Shown: positions 7,593-15,484 of the stretch, in pieces | How positions within the stretch are numbered: position 1 is the stretch's first letter | Layout: each line of letters begins with the position of its first letter | Source: Lachnospiraceae bacterium G11 | GTDB lineage: Bacteria; Bacillota; Clostridia; Lachnospirales; Lachnospiraceae | NCBI GenBank assembly: GCA_900103495.1 | Contig: FMWZ01000019.1 | Coordinates: 1 to 64,000 of the forward strand | Direction of reading: 5' to 3' | DNA length: 64,000 nucleotides | The notes under the pieces: model-generated | The model's database searches: none | What the model was told of the DNA's origin: nothing | The model's input: the letters and a program-made list of their open reading frames with translations, nothing else | Translations under genes and position numbers: made by a program

Positions 7593-8555
7593 TTATTTGT
7601 TTACAAGGTGAACTCCGAATCCACCCAACTCATCTTTTATATAAATAAATTTCATCTTTCCGTCATTGTCGTAGGTTGCGCTGTTCATATCAAACTGGCA
7701 GCCTTTCTTTGAAAGATGATAAACCGCTCTCTCCACGCTGTTGGTGGCGATGGCAATGTGTCCCATGGTGCCACGGCCCTGCATCTTCATTATTTCAAGT
7801 CCTGTTCCGGCAAAATAAGATGCGCTTCTCTCATCTTTAGCAAAGCCAAAGATATCGCAGAATGCAGATGTGGTCTTCTCAGCTTCCTTTTCATCCTTGG
7901 AATTGATTCCAACATGCTTTAACTCAAAGCCAAGCATCAGTTCAACCGCTTCCTTAGTAAGGGCTGTGATCTTATCAAACTCTCCTGCCTTAATCATGTC
8001 GGGCTTTACCATCCAGCTTCCGCCGCAGGCAATAATCTTCTTGAATCCAAGGTACTCGTTAAGATTCTTTGCATTGATTCCGCCGGTGGGCATGAACTTC
8101 ATGTTTGTGTAAGGCGCTGACATAGCCTTAATCATGGCAAGGCCGCCTGCTGCCTCCGCAGGGAAAAACTTAACAACGTCAAGTCCCAGAGATATAGCCT
8201 GCTCTATATCGGAAGGATTTGAACATCCGGGGCAAACCGGAATGTTTTTATCCACACAGTATTTCACAACCTCAGGGTTAAGTCCCGGGCTTACGATAAA
8301 CTTGGCTCCTGCTGCCACCGCCTTATCCACCTGCTCGGTAGTAAGCACGGTTCCGGCTCCCACAAGCATCTCCGGAAATTCCTCAGCAATTACTCTTATG
8401 GATTCCTCAGCTGCCGCGGTTCTGAAGGTTACCTCCGCACAGGGAAGTCCTCCGTCAATAAGAGCCTTTGCAAGAGGTTTCGCATCCTTTACCTCATCCA
8501 AAGCAATAACCGGAACAATACCAATCTTGCTTATTTCTTCAAGTACTTTATTCAT
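7593..8555 (-). CDS. kdgA: KDPG/KHG aldolase fused to a C-terminal VOC (glyoxalase-like) domain
   Basis: Residues 1-205 are a complete class I KDPG aldolase: Glu41 (AEVTFRT), Schiff-base Lys129 (VVKFFPAE) and the phosphate-binding GGI/CGGSW region. It cleaves KDPG to pyruvate and glyceraldehyde 3-phosphate. Residues 208-320 form a separate VOC-type domain (ELKHVGIN..., GTMGHIAIAT, FIYIKDELGGFGVHLV) with beta-alpha-beta repeats. KDPG aldolases are normally about 205-215 aa, so the extra 110 aa are a true fusion in one uninterrupted frame. His214 and His267 are at positions used for metal binding in VOC folds; whether a metal or sugar acid is bound is unknown. It starts 11 nt after uxaC. Confidence 0.92.
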   Translation of the reverse strand: MNKVLEEISKIGIVPVIALDEVKDAKPLAKALIDGGLPCAEVTFRTAAAEESIRVIAEEFPEMLVGAGTVLTTEQVDKAVAAGAKFIVSPGLNPEVVKYCVDKNIPVCPGCSNPSDIEQAISLGLDVVKFFPAEAAGGLAMIKAMSAPYTNMKFMPTGGINAKNLNEYLGFKKIIACGGSWMVKPDMIKAGEFDKITALTKEAVELMLGFELKHVGINSKDEKEAEKTTSAFCDIFGFAKDERSASYFAGTGLEIMKMQGRGTMGHIAIATNSVERAVYHLSKKGCQFDMNSATYDNDGKMKFIYIKDELGGFGVHLVNK

Positions 8556-8566
8556 TCTCTGTCTCC

Positions 8567-9988
8567 TTACACGGTCTTCAGATCAAAACCGAAGTATTCT
8601 ACTGCGTTGTTATAGGATATACCCTTCACGATATCCCCAAGGAGCTTGTCCTCAGCGGGGAACTCGCCGTTTTCAACCCATTCGCCAATCATCATGCAAA
8701 GAATTCGTCTGAAATAGTCATGTCTTGTATATGAAAGGAAGGATCTTGAATCCGTCAGCATTCCCACAAAGTTACCAAGAGCGGAAAGGTTCGCAAGGGA
8801 TTTCATCTGGTTAACCATTCCCACAAGGTTATCATTGAACCACCATGCACTGCCCTGCTGAATTCTATTCTTAACGCCACCACCCTGGAAGCATCCGATG
8901 ATTGTTCCGATTGCAGCGTCATCGGCGGGATTGAGGGAGTAAATGATGGTTTTGGGAACAGCCTCTTTTACCGCAAGAGCATTCAGATAGTCAGCAAGAA
9001 ATGCGCTGGGTGCGTAATTATTGATGCAGTCAAAACCGGTATCCGGACCAAGTTTATTGTACATAAAGGTATTGTTGTCTCGCTTCGCACCATAATGGAG
9101 CTGCATGGTCCAGTTTCTCTTGCAGTATTCTCCTGCCACGTAAATCATGAATGCGGTCTTGTATTTGGACTTCTCGTCCTCGCTTACAGCCTGCTTATTC
9201 ATTGCCTTCTTAAAGATATTCTCTATCTCGGCGTCATCTGCAGGATTGTACATTACATACTCAAGGCCGTGGTCTGAAACCACGCATCCGTTCTCTGCAA
9301 AGAAATCCATTCTTACTGCCAGTGCCTTCTTAAGATCCTCAAATGTAGTAATCTCTATTCCGGAAACCTTTGAAAGCTTTGCTATATAATCGGTAAAATC
9401 AGGCTTTTCTACATTGCAGGCCTTATCGGGTCTCCATGCGGGAAGGACCTTTACATCAAAGCTCTTATCTTCCTTAATTAATCTGTGGTATTCCAAATCA
9501 TCGATGGGATCATCGGTGGTACAAATCAGTGTAACATTGGATTTCTTTATTATGTTTCTTACTGAGAAATCCTTGCTTCTAAGCTTCTCATTGCAGAGGT
9601 CCCAAACCTCTTTGGCAGTATCTTTGTTAAGATTTCCTTCGTATCCGAAGTAATATCTGAGTTCCAGATGGGACCAGGTATAAAGGGGATTTCCGATAAG
9701 CTTGGGCATAATCTCTGCCCACTTCTCAAACTTCTCCCAATCAGAGGCATCCCCTGTAATATATTTCTCGTCTACGCCACAGGTTCTCATCTGGCGCCAC
9801 TTGTAGTGGTCGCCTCCAAGCCAGACCTGAGCGATGTTGTCAAACTGTCTGTCCTCCCAGATTTCCTTCTGGTTAATGTGACAGTGATAATCCAAAACAG
9901 GAATCTTTGTCATATCTGCGTACTTGTAGTACAAATCCCTGGCTGTCTGCGTGTTAAGCAGAAAGTCTTTGTCCATAAAAGCTTTCAT
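8567..9988 (-). CDS. uxaC: Glucuronate/galacturonate isomerase
   Basis: 473 aa, normal for UxaC (about 465-470). It converts D-glucuronate to D-fructuronate, or D-galacturonate to D-tagaturonate, the first step of uronate breakdown. DYHCHI (His35, His37) is the amidohydrolase-like metal motif, and SLNPADDAAIGTIIGCFQ and GMLTDSRSFLSYTRHDYFRRILC are strongly conserved UxaC segments. It follows the GntR gene by 4 nt and precedes the aldolase by 11 nt. The oxidoreductase and dehydratase steps (UxaB/UxuB, UxaA/UxuA) are not in this window. Confidence 0.96.
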   Translation of the reverse strand: MKAFMDKDFLLNTQTARDLYYKYADMTKIPVLDYHCHINQKEIWEDRQFDNIAQVWLGGDHYKWRQMRTCGVDEKYITGDASDWEKFEKWAEIMPKLIGNPLYTWSHLELRYYFGYEGNLNKDTAKEVWDLCNEKLRSKDFSVRNIIKKSNVTLICTTDDPIDDLEYHRLIKEDKSFDVKVLPAWRPDKACNVEKPDFTDYIAKLSKVSGIEITTFEDLKKALAVRMDFFAENGCVVSDHGLEYVMYNPADDAEIENIFKKAMNKQAVSEDEKSKYKTAFMIYVAGEYCKRNWTMQLHYGAKRDNNTFMYNKLGPDTGFDCINNYAPSAFLADYLNALAVKEAVPKTIIYSLNPADDAAIGTIIGCFQGGGVKNRIQQGSAWWFNDNLVGMVNQMKSLANLSALGNFVGMLTDSRSFLSYTRHDYFRRILCMMIGEWVENGEFPAEDKLLGDIVKGISYNNAVEYFGFDLKTV

Positions 9989-9992
9989 ATTT

Positions 9993-10679
9993 CTACTCCT
10001 CTTCTTCCTTCTCTGTAAAAATTCCCGGGTATTTCTCCCTTAATTCCTCCGTATCCTGTACGTGATATCCCAAATGCTTTGTAAGCAGCTCTCTGTATGC
10101 TTCCTTCTCGCCACGCTCCAGATGCTTAACCAGCTGAACATGGGTATCATCGGTTCGTCTGGAATAAGTATCATCCAGGTCAATCAAAAGTCTGATTCGA
10201 TTGTAATGCACCATTGTTGAAGCAAGAATGTCTGCTGCCAGGCTCTCTCCCGCAATGTGGAACGTCAAGGCATGGAACTCGTCATCACTTTTTAAATACT
10301 CATAAGCAGAATCATGAGTTCTTGGAGCAGCGGAAATTTCCTCCATCTTCCTGCAGTAGTCGTACATCTTCTTAATATCCTTCTCGGTAACATTGGCAAA
10401 AAGTCCGTCAACCACACCAAGTTCCAAGGTCTTTCTGATGAACCACTCTTCATTTGCTCTTTCGGTATCAATCTTTGATATCAGGGATTTGGACTGGGGA
10501 TATATATCAACCAATCCCTCCGTCTCCAATTTAACCAAGGCTTCTCTCGCCGGTGTTCTGCTTACGTGATATCTGTCGGCAATCTTCGCTGCAGACACGG
10601 ATTCTCCGGGCTTCAGTGAGAAAGTCATAATATCTTTTCTGAACAAATCATAGGTCTGCTGATTAAGTGAATTAGTCAT
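9993..10679 (-). CDS. GntR-family regulator with FCD ligand domain
   Basis: 228 aa. The winged-helix DNA-binding domain covers about 5-70 (VSRTPAREALVKLETEGLV is the recognition region). An FCD domain follows, with likely metal/ligand residues around Asp132-His136, His180 and His202. FCD regulators typically bind a carboxylic acid; as first gene of the uxaC-kdgA-kdgK operon it is probably a uronate-responsive repressor of the UxuR/ExuR kind. SD GGAGGG precedes the ATG. A perfect palindrome at 10716-10746 downstream of the predicted promoter is the likely operator. Confidence 0.9.
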   Translation of the reverse strand: MTNSLNQQTYDLFRKDIMTFSLKPGESVSAAKIADRYHVSRTPAREALVKLETEGLVDIYPQSKSLISKIDTERANEEWFIRKTLELGVVDGLFANVTEKDIKKMYDYCRKMEEISAAPRTHDSAYEYLKSDDEFHALTFHIAGESLAADILASTMVHYNRIRLLIDLDDTYSRRTDDTHVQLVKHLERGEKEAYRELLTKHLGYHVQDTEELREKYPGIFTEKEEEE

Positions 10680-10715
10680 TTATACCCTCCAGGCTGTTTT
10701 TGAGACAAAACAAAA

Positions 10716-10746
10716 AAAGTAACATGTTCAACTAACATGTTACTTT
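10716..10746 (-). promoter_or_regulatory. Perfect 13-bp palindrome: operator for the GntR regulator and/or hairpin
   Basis: Arms 10716-10728 and 10734-10746 are perfectly complementary (core AACATGTT) around a 5-nt centre. It begins 1-2 nt past the -10 of the predicted gntR promoter, at the transcription start, a typical repressor position. On the minus strand it is followed by a T-rich run, so the same sequence could also terminate read-through from the alcohol dehydrogenase gene. The two roles are not exclusive. Confidence 0.65.
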
Positions 10747-10747
10747 G

Positions 10748-10776
10748 ATTGTATCATTACATATTTAAAACCACAA
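10748..10776 (-). promoter_or_regulatory. Promoter of the gntR-uxaC-kdgA-kdgK operon
   Basis: Minus-strand TTGTGG (10776-10771), a 17-nt spacer and TACAAT (10753-10748), with TGA upstream giving an extended -10. The predicted start falls inside the 10716-10746 palindrome. Confidence 0.55.
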
Positions 10777-10787
10777 GTGGTCTTTTT
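10765..10787 (-). terminator. Weak terminator after the alcohol dehydrogenase gene
   Basis: ACCAC/GTGGT (10770-10774 and 10777-10781) directly follows the stop codon. On the minus strand it runs into TTTTAAATAT. The stem is short, and it overlaps the -35 of the next operon. Confidence 0.35.
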
Positions 10788-11981
10788 TTACTCTTTAATG
10801 AGTTTATCGAGAAGTATCTCAAAGTCCTTCTTCTTCCAGATTACAGGACAGGGATAAAGAGGATTTGCTTCCTTAAGCACCCTCTTAATAATCTCCTCGT
10901 AGTCTTCCCTCTTAAGCTTTTCAATCTTTGAAGGTATGCCCATCTTCTCATTCATTTCTCTGATGGCAGCAATGAAGTTCTTAGCCTTCTCTTCTTTTGA
11001 CGCACCCTTAACCCCGGCTGCATCCGCAAGCTCGGACAAACGACCATAAACCTTCTCACCATACTGTTCCAATACGTAGGGAAGAATAATGGAGCAGGCC
11101 TCTCCGTGAAGGATTCCGTACAAAGCGCCTGTAGCATGAGCTACTGCATGTACATAACCTACAAAGTTTGTGGTAAAAGCAATTCCTGCTTCGAAGGAAG
11201 CATAAAGCATATTGTCTCTTGCCTCCACATTGCTTCCGTCCTCGTAAACTAAAGGTATATTTTTAAAGATCAGACTTACAGAGTCCAAAGCTCTCTCTTT
11301 TACCATCTTTGAAGCAAAATTATTGGTGTAAGCTTCAACTGCGTGGGTTAAGGCATCCATTCCTGTTGCAGCAGTAATCTTAGCTGGTACTGTAAGGGTA
11401 AGATCTGCATCAAGCACTGCGTATCTGGGGATTAACACAAAGTCGTTAACCATGTATTTGTAGTGCTTGCCATCAATAGTGTCTGTAATAACTGCTGCCG
11501 CCGTGGTCTCGGAACCGGTTCCTGCTGTGGTGGGAACTGCATATAAATCAGGAAGTCTTCTGAGTACTCGAAGTACTCCTCTCATCTTTGGAATACTTCT
11601 TCCCGTTGCTCTCAGTGCACCTACTGCTTTTGCACAGTCGATTACGCTTCCGCCACCTACTGCAACAAGTGCTTCACAGCCGGCTTTTTTATATTCTCCA
11701 AAGGCTTCCATAACCAATTCCACCGTAGGCTCTGTAACTACCTTTGAAAAAACTGTTGCTTCAATTCCTTTTTCCTTTAATGCTTCAAAAAGCTTATTAA
11801 GTGAACCCCACTCAATAAATACCGGAGCGGTTACAATAAATACTTTCTTCTTACCGGTCTTCTCAAGGTTGTCTGCTATTCTTGCAAGACTCCCGCTCCC
11901 CTTGATTACCTTGGGCTGTCTGGTCATAATTCCAATCATTACAGCCATGAACCATTGTCTGATTCTGTACCAAACCTTCAT
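10788..11981 (-). CDS. Iron-containing alcohol dehydrogenase
   Basis: 397-aa group III (iron) alcohol dehydrogenase. GGGSVIDCAK (109-118) binds NAD(P); metal ligands by analogy with FucO are Asp209 and His213 (GMDALTHAVE), His278 and His292 (ILHG). TTAGTGSE (151-158) is also conserved. Length is normal (380-400). The substrate is unknown; the family includes butanol, 1,3-propanediol and lactaldehyde dehydrogenases. It starts 22 nt after the basic 97-aa protein, so it may be the last gene of the transcript from 15.3 kb. Confidence 0.92.
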   Translation of the reverse strand: MKVWYRIRQWFMAVMIGIMTRQPKVIKGSGSLARIADNLEKTGKKKVFIVTAPVFIEWGSLNKLFEALKEKGIEATVFSKVVTEPTVELVMEAFGEYKKAGCEALVAVGGGSVIDCAKAVGALRATGRSIPKMRGVLRVLRRLPDLYAVPTTAGTGSETTAAAVITDTIDGKHYKYMVNDFVLIPRYAVLDADLTLTVPAKITAATGMDALTHAVEAYTNNFASKMVKERALDSVSLIFKNIPLVYEDGSNVEARDNMLYASFEAGIAFTTNFVGYVHAVAHATGALYGILHGEACSIILPYVLEQYGEKVYGRLSELADAAGVKGASKEEKAKNFIAAIREMNEKMGIPSKIEKLKREDYEEIIKRVLKEANPLYPCPVIWKKKDFEILLDKLIKE

Positions 11982-12003
11982 CTTAACTAATATCTCCTGT
12001 TTC

Positions 12004-12297
12004 TTAATCCTTTATTGAGAACAGCCCCTGGACGGTGTTCATCAGATCCTTATTGTTAAGGATTGACTGAAGGATGCCGCCGGACTGTGTCTTCTCTCCT
12101 TTAAGAAGTGCCACCGCCGCCTTCTTTGTGTCGGAATCTGCCTTTCTGTATAGCTCAACAAGCTTCTTCTCAGCAGCACTGACCTTCATGGAGCTGCCGG
12201 TTGTAGTCTTCTTTGCTGTTGTTGTCTTTTTAGCAGTTGTGGTTTTCTTTGCAGCAGGTTTCTTAGCCGCTGTGGTTTTCTTCGCTGTAGTAGCCAT
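12004..12297 (-). CDS. Small basic Lys/Ala/Thr-rich protein with a histone H1-like tail
   Basis: 97 aa. Residues 1-33 are a low-complexity basic tail built from repeated TTTAKK/AAKK units, like the C-terminal tail of histone H1 and bacterial Hc1/AlgP-type DNA-binding proteins. Residues 36-97 are a small, probably helical domain (AAEKKLVELYRKADSDTKKAAVALLKGE). It lies 14 nt after the lipoprotein gene and 22 nt before the alcohol dehydrogenase gene. Nucleic acid binding is inferred from composition only; the C-terminal domain is not one I can name. Confidence 0.7.
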   Translation of the reverse strand: MATTAKKTTAAKKPAAKKTTTAKKTTTAKKTTTGSSMKVSAAEKKLVELYRKADSDTKKAAVALLKGEKTQSGGILQSILNNKDLMNTVQGLFSIKD

Positions 12298-12311
12298 AAT
12301 TATCCCTCCGT

Positions 12312-12857
12312 TTATTTGTTTGAACCAAAGTCTATTAGTTCTGCCTTATCAGAGTATCTCTCTAAAAGGTTGTCAAATTCCGTCATATCCTCAACTTCTT
12401 TTTCCACACCATCTTTCGTGTAGAAAAATGTGTCGGTTGTTTCTCCGAACTTAATTCTGGCACCTTCATATACATCAAGTGTACCGGTTTCAACATTAGG
12501 GTAAAGCAAATCGATGTCATGCCCACCGCACACATACAAATATGGAGTCTCAACTTTAAGAAGATATCCCGAACCATCACTTTGAACCTCGCCAAAATCC
12601 ACCAGGTTACCTTCATTATCAACTCCATATACCTGGGCTGTAACCGCCCCTTTCTTTCCAAGGTAGTCATCCAGATCGCCCTTTGCAATCAAAAGGCATT
12701 TCTCAGAAAGTCCTAAGTCAACAAGAGCATACGCCTGACCCTCCGCCACTTCAGAATATACCTCTGGAACTCCCTTCTCTGCCTCTTTTGTTTCCCTCGA
12801 ACAGGCAGTAAAAGTTAACGCTAAAGCCAGCGCTAAAATAATAGACCCTCTCTTCAT
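12312..12857 (-). CDS. Predicted lipoprotein of unknown function
   Basis: 181 aa. A short signal peptide (MKRGSIILALALALTFTAC) ends in a lipobox-like TFTA-Cys19. The rest reads as beta-strand-rich extracytoplasmic repeats (YALVDLGL..., YGVDNEGNLVDFGEV, YLYVCGGHDIDLLYP). The layout, including GG(H/N) followed by a strand turn and a C-terminal TEFDxxxExY motif, is shared with the lipoprotein at 20432-21106, so they look like distant paralogues. It is 20 nt downstream of the rlmI-like gene. Confidence 0.75.
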   Translation of the reverse strand: MKRGSIILALALALTFTACSRETKEAEKGVPEVYSEVAEGQAYALVDLGLSEKCLLIAKGDLDDYLGKKGAVTAQVYGVDNEGNLVDFGEVQSDGSGYLLKVETPYLYVCGGHDIDLLYPNVETGTLDVYEGARIKFGETTDTFFYTKDGVEKEVEDMTEFDNLLERYSDKAELIDFGSNK

Positions 12858-12877
12858 TTTCTCCCTCCTATTTTTAT

Positions 12878-14092
12878 TTACTTTTCGTCCACAACCTGAA
12901 AGATGTAAAACTTCAAATAATAACTCTCATCCGATGCCCAGAGAATCGGGTGGTCGGGTGCCTGCGTTTTAAACTCAATTTGACGAAGTCTCTTATGTAC
13001 CGCAGTTGCTGCCTGGGCAACAGTCTTTGTGAAAAGCTCCTCCGTCATAAAATGCGAGCAGGAGCATGTGGCAAAGTACCCGCCGCTCTTTACAAGTCGA
13101 AGTCCTTTCATGTTTATTTCTCTGTAACCCTTTATTGCATTCTTTGTTGCTTCTCTTGATTTGGTAAAAGCAGGAGGATCTAATATAACCACATCATATC
13201 GCTCTCCCGCTTCATAGAGTCTGGGAAGTTCGTCCAGAACATTGGCTTCCCTGAAGTGAACTCTGTCTTCCAGGTGATTAAGCTTCGCATTGGCTTCGGC
13301 CTGTGATACGGCAAATCCCGAAATATCAAGGCCTGTAACGTCCTTGGCTCCCGCGTATCCTGCATTTAGGGCAAAGGTTCCCATATGTGTGAAGCAGTCA
13401 AGAACCTTTTCCTGTCCTCTGCAGATTTTCTGCATGGCCAGACGGTTGTATTTCTGATCAAGGAAGAATCCGGTCTTTTGGCCGTTGGCCACATCAACCA
13501 TGTAGTGGACACCATTCTCAACTATCTCCACGTTGGTGTCGAATTCTTCTCCAATGAACCCTTTATATGGTTCCAGACCCTCTTTCTTTCGAACCGCAGC
13601 GTCAGAGCGTTCGTAGATACCTCTGATTTTGACACCATCCTCTGAAAGAACGTCCTTGAGGCATTTAAGAATTGTTTCCTTAAGTAAGTCTATGCCCAGT
13701 GCCAGGGATTCCACCACCAGGACATCCTCGTATCTGTCTACCACAAGCCCCGGAAGATAATCTGCCTCACCAAAGATAAGTCTGCAGGCCTTCAAATCCT
13801 CAGGCATCATAACCTGCTTTCTGTACTCCCAGGCATTTTTGACTCTCATCCTGAAAAAATCTTCATTAATCTCAGTCTCCGAATTCCTGGTAAGCATTCT
13901 GATTCTGATTACGGAATTCTGGTTGATGAAACCAAGACCCAGAGGGTATCCGTCAAAATCATTAACCTTTACAATGCTTCCGTTCTTGAATGTTCCGGTG
14001 ATTGTATCGATTTCATTATTAAAAATCCAGGCGCCGCCTGCTTTCAGACTGCGCCCTTCACCTTTTTTCAAAGTCACTATAGTTGTAATCAT
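12878..14092 (-). CDS. rlmI: Class I SAM-dependent rRNA methyltransferase (RlmI/COG1092 family)
   Basis: 404 aa: N-terminal PUA-like domain (about 1-80), linker domain, and Rossmann methyltransferase with VLDCFTHMGTFAL (motif I), VVILDPPAFTKS (motif IV) and the CSCSHFM segment. Family members methylate C5 of a cytosine in 23S rRNA (m5C1962 in E. coli). The ATG lies 35 nt inside the end of niaR with no clear SD, so translational coupling is likely; a GTG five codons later is an alternative. The exact target base is inferred from the family. Confidence 0.88.
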   Translation of the reverse strand: MITTIVTLKKGEGRSLKAGGAWIFNNEIDTITGTFKNGSIVKVNDFDGYPLGLGFINQNSVIRIRMLTRNSETEINEDFFRMRVKNAWEYRKQVMMPEDLKACRLIFGEADYLPGLVVDRYEDVLVVESLALGIDLLKETILKCLKDVLSEDGVKIRGIYERSDAAVRKKEGLEPYKGFIGEEFDTNVEIVENGVHYMVDVANGQKTGFFLDQKYNRLAMQKICRGQEKVLDCFTHMGTFALNAGYAGAKDVTGLDISGFAVSQAEANAKLNHLEDRVHFREANVLDELPRLYEAGERYDVVILDPPAFTKSREATKNAIKGYREINMKGLRLVKSGGYFATCSCSHFMTEELFTKTVAQAATAVHKRLRQIEFKTQAPDHPILWASDESYYLKFYIFQVVDEK

Positions 14093-14609
14093 CTTGTTCT
14101 GCCAAGTAGCCTTTCGCTTTGAGCTCTTCCTTTATAAGATCGAGAACCTTCTCAGAGGGTGCAAGAATTGTGTGATAATGCACGTCGTCCGTCAAAACCT
14201 TAAGGGGCTTTGACTTTGACTTCTTCATTACTGCGATAAACTCGTCCACGTCATGTGAATCATTGATAATAAGGTCTACTGTAATCTGTCCGTAGATGTC
14301 ATGGTCTACGGTTACATCCCTTATCTTTCCGCCAAGTTCAATAATTGTGCTCAGTTCATCGTAGGTATCCTCAGAGTTGTGCTTAACTCTCACTACAGCT
14401 TTCTTGCCGTTCTCTTCCCCGGGAGAAAACAATACATATCCCTTATTGGTTGAGATTACATCTTTATTTTCTGCCCGTAACAAAGCAATGTCCTGTACTA
14501 TGACCTGCCTGCTCACTCCGAACATATTGGCAAGTCCGGTACCGGACATAGGGGTTTTATGGGATTTGAGGAGTTCCTCAATATGTTTACGTCTTTCTTT
14601 CCCTTCCAT
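14058..14609 (-). CDS. niaR: NiaR-type transcriptional repressor (HTH plus 3H domain)
   Basis: 183 aa. An HTH_11-type winged helix (about 5-60, MFGVSRQVIVQDIALLRAE) is followed by a 3H domain with the conserved histidines in VDHDIYGQI and DDVHYHT. NiaR/YrxA senses nicotinate and represses NAD biosynthesis or niacin transport genes; none are nearby, so it would act in trans. It overlaps the PilZ gene by 23 nt and rlmI by 35 nt. Confidence 0.88.
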   Translation of the reverse strand: MEGKERRKHIEELLKSHKTPMSGTGLANMFGVSRQVIVQDIALLRAENKDVISTNKGYVLFSPGEENGKKAVVRVKHNSEDTYDELSTIIELGGKIRDVTVDHDIYGQITVDLIINDSHDVDEFIAVMKKSKSKPLKVLTDDVHYHTILAPSEKVLDLIKEELKAKGYLAEQDDYNYSDFEKR

Positions 14610-15285
14610 TTCTTGAATTCGCCTTGGCCCTTTGTTTCAAAAGGCGCATCCTTTCTTTCTTAGCAATATAAGCATCAATTCCTTTTTGCTGCTGAACAAT
14701 TTTGCATCCGTAGACGTGCTTGCCGTTTGACAGCACCGTTTCTCTTACAATAAGTCCGAAAAGCTTGAAGGTAAAATTCTCAAACAATCCGTCAATGAAA
14801 TCATTGAGAGTAGTATGAACAAACTGTCCAATCTCCGCCGTCACGGAATCACTTGTAAAACAGAATGAAAATCCGTTAATGCTTACGTCCCTTATAATTA
14901 TATTATATGTATCTCGCTCCAAACCAATCTGTGCAACCGACGGAACATCCACAGGACATCTGAAAGAGTCCCTTCTGTTAAACTCCACAGCGTCTGCATG
15001 TGATACGATTCCATAGCACAGCTTACCGTCCTTACCCTTCATGGTGCTGAAAGCAGCATTTCTGAAGATAAGAGGTTTGGTATCTTTGCCGGTAATGACA
15101 ACATTGGCAGAGATTCCCTTGCCGCTAAAGGTGAGAACCTTGTTATTCTTGATAACCGGTTTGGCGTAAATCATCTGTTTCAGCGGAACTCCGCCGATAA
15201 CCTCAGATTCAAACTCCATACTCTGGCTACCAATCAATATGAGTATTGTAATTTCTCTTCCCGGTTCCAGGTCATAGATTCGCAT
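14587..15285 (-). CDS. PilZ-domain c-di-GMP-binding protein (YcgR-like)
   Basis: 232 aa. The N-terminal YcgR-N-like beta domain (1-100) is followed by a PilZ domain with RRDSFRCPVD (RxxxR) and IRDVSINGFSF (D/NxSxxG), the two c-di-GMP contacts. The C terminus is Lys/Arg-rich. YcgR-type proteins act on flagella or exopolysaccharide; the target here is unknown. SD GAGGG precedes the ATG, and it is the first gene of the transcript running to 10.8 kb. The HD-GYP protein at 46.3 kb is another c-di-GMP protein in the window. Confidence 0.86.
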   Translation of the reverse strand: MRIYDLEPGREITILILIGSQSMEFESEVIGGVPLKQMIYAKPVIKNNKVLTFSGKGISANVVITGKDTKPLIFRNAAFSTMKGKDGKLCYGIVSHADAVEFNRRDSFRCPVDVPSVAQIGLERDTYNIIIRDVSINGFSFCFTSDSVTAEIGQFVHTTLNDFIDGLFENFTFKLFGLIVRETVLSNGKHVYGCKIVQQQKGIDAYIAKKERMRLLKQRAKANSRNGRERKT

Positions 15286-15305
15286 GCTTTTCCCTCATCT
15301 ACTAC

Positions 15306-15334
15306 ATTTTATCATCTATAAATTGGGTTGCCAA
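15306..15334 (-). promoter_or_regulatory. Promoter of the PilZ-niaR-rlmI transcript
   Basis: Minus-strand TTGGCA (15334-15329), 17-nt spacer and TAAAAT (15311-15306), with TGA upstream (extended -10). Predicted start near 15299. A 9-bp inverted repeat TTTATCATC/GATGATAAA (15308-15316 and 15337-15345) brackets the promoter and could be an operator. Confidence 0.6.
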
Positions 15335-15404
15335 CTGATGATAAATAGTTTCAAAAATGCGGCCTGAATCTGTAGCAATATTCTAGCATAAATCCAGCAA
15401 TTTA

Positions 15405-15435
15405 GCGACAAAAATGATGTTTTTCACGTTATAAT
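15405..15435 (+). promoter_or_regulatory. Promoter of glmM
   Basis: TATAAT at 15430-15435 is a consensus -10. The best -35 is GCGACA at 15405-15410 with a long 19-nt spacer, so the -35 is uncertain. About 43 nt of leader precede the ATG. Confidence 0.45.
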
Positions 15436-15484
15436 AAAAGACGTAGTATAAGGAATTTTTTATTCGAAAAAGGAGTAGATAGAA

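Noticed and set aside
8134-8712. 192-codon plus-strand frame opposite the aldolase and uxaC genes
   Set aside because: Shadow of two clearly conserved minus-strand genes; no recognisable domain.
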